Assembly: GCF_900109525.1 (NCBI RefSeq)
Contig: NZ_FOAN01000003.1
Span: forward strand, 124,001 to 188,000
Length of the DNA stretch: 64,000 nt
Source of the DNA: Allobosea lupini
GTDB taxonomy: Bacteria; Pseudomonadota; Alphaproteobacteria; Rhizobiales; Beijerinckiaceae
Reading direction: 5' to 3'
Every line of letters starts with the position of its first letter. Position 1 is the stretch's first letter. The notes under the pieces are model-generated. The model made no database searches, was not told the DNA's origin, and was given only the letters and a program-made list of their open reading frames with translations. Positions 63,998 to 64,000 of this stretch are shown here, piece by piece. A program made the position numbers and the translations under genes.

Positions 63998-64000
63998 GCT

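Overview
The window reads as ordinary chromosome of a high-GC alphaproteobacterium of the order Hyphomicrobiales (Rhizobiales), most likely Bosea or a close relative. This rests on gene order and protein character: priA immediately upstream of an F1-only atpHAGDC operon, an sdhCDAB operon with all-alpha-type subunits, etfBA followed by a 3-hydroxyacyl-CoA dehydrogenase, and a Rhizobium/Agrobacterium-type bcsNABZ cellulose operon. No name can be proved from the sequence alone. No integrase, transposase, phage gene or CRISPR array was seen.

Layout. 1-2359: tail of a tripartite tricarboxylate transporter (binding protein, TctB, TctA). 2421-10032: priA and the F1 ATP synthase operon. 10110-15209: rppH, a CitE-like CoA-ester lyase, a DUF429/PLP-dehydratase fusion, an Asp/Glu-racemase-like protein and a mesaconyl-CoA-hydratase-like MaoC protein. 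15388-18820: succinate dehydrogenase. 19094-22548: creD, a DadA-like dehydrogenase and a glutamine amidotransferase. 22800-27878: TetR-controlled RND efflux operon ending in a strong terminator. 27995-35180: polytopic membrane protein, HxlR regulator with a divergent RibD-C reductase, EamA exporter with divergent LysR, hpd with divergent Lrp regulator, and a cobalamin adenosyltransferase. 35299-39604: rhomboid protease, etfBA, 3-hydroxybutyryl-CoA dehydrogenase and an HNH nuclease. 39617-48075: a tightly overlapped operon for an opine/D-hydroxyproline-oxidase-like flavo-iron-sulfur complex plus two peptide-type permeases, with a divergent LysR regulator and a nearby binding protein. 48224-56993: cellulose synthesis operon. 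57312-63905: dsbB, a DedA-like protein, tRNA-Leu(CAA), DUF3617 and DoxX proteins, and an L-fucose-type oxidation cluster with a divergent sugar-binding protein.

How the genes work together. Several blocks fit aerobic organic-acid and fatty-acid metabolism: the CoA-ester lyase and MaoC hydratase resemble the C4/C5 end of the ethylmalonyl-CoA pathway, 3-hydroxybutyryl-CoA dehydrogenase and ETF serve acyl-CoA oxidation, the PduO enzyme supplies adenosylcobalamin for acyl-CoA mutases, and succinate dehydrogenase and ATP synthase take the reducing power onward. This linkage is inferred from families, not shown.

The most unusual material is non-coding and organisational: at least five kinds of intergenic palindromic repeat, two of them inside the ATP synthase operon; near-perfect operator palindromes in front of the TetR and HxlR genes; an in-frame DUF429-dehydratase fusion; and an oxidase operon that carries two different DadA-like flavoproteins and two permeases but no transporter ATPase.
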